A stretch of DNA of 64,000 bases from Methanobacterium sp. ERen5 (GTDB lineage Archaea; Methanobacteriota; Methanobacteria; Methanobacteriales; Methanobacteriaceae), in NCBI GenBank assembly GCA_024167805.1, contig CP099988.1:1558001-1622000 (forward strand), in the 5' to 3' direction. Of the stretch, positions 63,402-64,000 are shown piece after piece. The position numbers and the translations under genes are program-made. The notes beneath the pieces are model-generated. The model saw only the letters and a list, made by a program, of their open reading frames with translations, was not told where the DNA came from and searched no databases. Numbering within the stretch: position 1 is the first letter of the stretch; each line of letters opens with the position of its first letter.

Positions 63402-64000
63402 ATGAACGTTGAAAATTACATCAGAGAAACTCTAAAGGATCACAAGTTACACCTAACTCTTCTTGATCCCGAGGAACAAACGCCTGAAGAAGCAGTTTCC
63501 ATTGCAATAAATGCTGTTTCTGGTGGAACAGATGGTATAATGTTAGGTGGTTCGACAACTAATTCTACAGAGCTAGATGCAACAGCAAAAGCGCTTAAAG
63601 AAAATGTTGATGTTCCGATCATACTGTTTCCTGGTAACATAACTGGTGTTAGTAAATATGCTGATGCTATATTTTTTATGAGTCTACTGAACTCCTGTAA
63701 TCCATACTGGATAACTGGAGCTCAAGCATTAGGTGCTCCAACAATTAAAAAACTGGGTATAGAAACCATATCCATGGGATATTTGGTTGTGGAACCTGGT
63801 GGAACAGTTGCATGGGTTGGAGATGCCAAGGTAATCCCAAGGAAAAAACCTGATCTGGCAGCTGCATACGCAATGGCTGCAGACTTCATGGGTATGAAAC
63901 TACTCTACCTCGAAGCAGGATCAGGGGCTGATGAGCACATTCCAAAGGAAATGATACAACTAGTTAAAAAGACCACAAATTCCATCGTAATAGTTGGTGG
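63402..64000 (+). CDS. Geranylgeranylglyceryl phosphate synthase (partial, runs off window)
   Basis: 199 residues are visible. The TIM-barrel prenyltransferase has HLTLLDPEEQTPEEA, GTDGIMLGGSTTNS, FPGNITGVSKYADAIFFMSLLNSCNPYWITGAQ, and LYLEAGSGADEHIP with the phosphate-binding parts near IVIVGG at the edge. It joins glycerol-1-phosphate to geranylgeranyl diphosphate, the first ether bond of archaeal lipids. It follows eL40 after 124 bases. The C-terminus is outside the window. Confidence 0.93.
   Translation, partial: MNVENYIRETLKDHKLHLTLLDPEEQTPEEAVSIAINAVSGGTDGIMLGGSTTNSTELDATAKALKENVDVPIILFPGNITGVSKYADAIFFMSLLNSCNPYWITGAQALGAPTIKKLGIETISMGYLVVEPGGTVAWVGDAKVIPRKKPDLAAAYAMAADFMGMKLLYLEAGSGADEHIPKEMIQLVKKTTNSIVIVG

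Overview
The window comes from a low-GC methanogenic archaeon of the order Methanobacteriales, most likely Methanobacterium or a close relative. The evidence is a complete methyl-coenzyme M reductase isoenzyme II operon (mrtBDGA), a pseudomurein-binding repeat protein, geranylgeranylglyceryl phosphate synthase, archaeal ribosomal proteins eS1 (S3Ae) and eL40, archaeal phosphoglycerate mutase, archaeoflavoprotein, and seven very large Asn/Thr/Ser/Gly-rich beta-helix surface proteins of the kind typical of this order.

Layout. Positions 1-1100 hold the tail of a membrane-anchored protein, then an ExbB-like proton channel and a DUF2149 protein that looks like its ExbD partner. Positions 1171-24148 form a 23 kb island of six co-directional surface proteins (called A1-A6 here) built from right-handed beta-helix repeats, Ig-like, PKD and chitobiase-like modules. 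Positions 24376-33742 hold smaller functions: archaeoflavoprotein, an MFS exporter, an AlkZ-like DNA glycosylase, DUF1697, a bacterial-type Lon protease, and an ArsR regulator divergent from an unknown alpha-rich enzyme. Positions 33826-42710 form a leftward housekeeping series: eS1, DUF92 kinase-like protein, phosphoglycerate mutase, phosphosugar mutase, sugar-1-phosphate nucleotidylyltransferase, gamma-carbonic anhydrase, HisC, a radical-SAM activase and an ASCH-TPR protein. Positions 42985-49692 carry redox flavoproteins, a NifX-like protein, a methyltransferase, a REC-PAS histidine kinase and a TetR regulator. Positions 49917-54210 are the mrt operon. Positions 54862-62450 contain a pseudomurein-targeted transglutaminase-like protein, DUF116, a zinc-ribbon protein, a ChlI/ChlD-type chelatase and a seventh surface protein (A7). 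The end has tsr3, eL40 and the GGGP synthase gene, which runs off the window.

How the genes fit together. MrtBDGA catalyses the last step of methanogenesis. The phosphosugar mutase and nucleotidylyltransferase probably make activated amino sugars for pseudomurein and glycans. The surface proteins and the transglutaminase-like protein act at or outside that wall. The ExbB/DUF2149 pair could couple ion flow to a surface or metal-uptake machine.

Data quality. At least 22 single-base reading-frame breaks, and probably 23, interrupt otherwise well-conserved genes. Nearly all lie in homopolymers; about 21 are a missing base and two look like an extra base. They strike lon, glmM-like, glmU-like and chelatase genes as well as surface proteins, so I read them as sequencing or assembly errors. 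I annotate each affected locus as one gene and give the break position. Lengths quoted for such genes are after restoring the frame. I saw no tRNA, rRNA, CRISPR array or insertion sequence.
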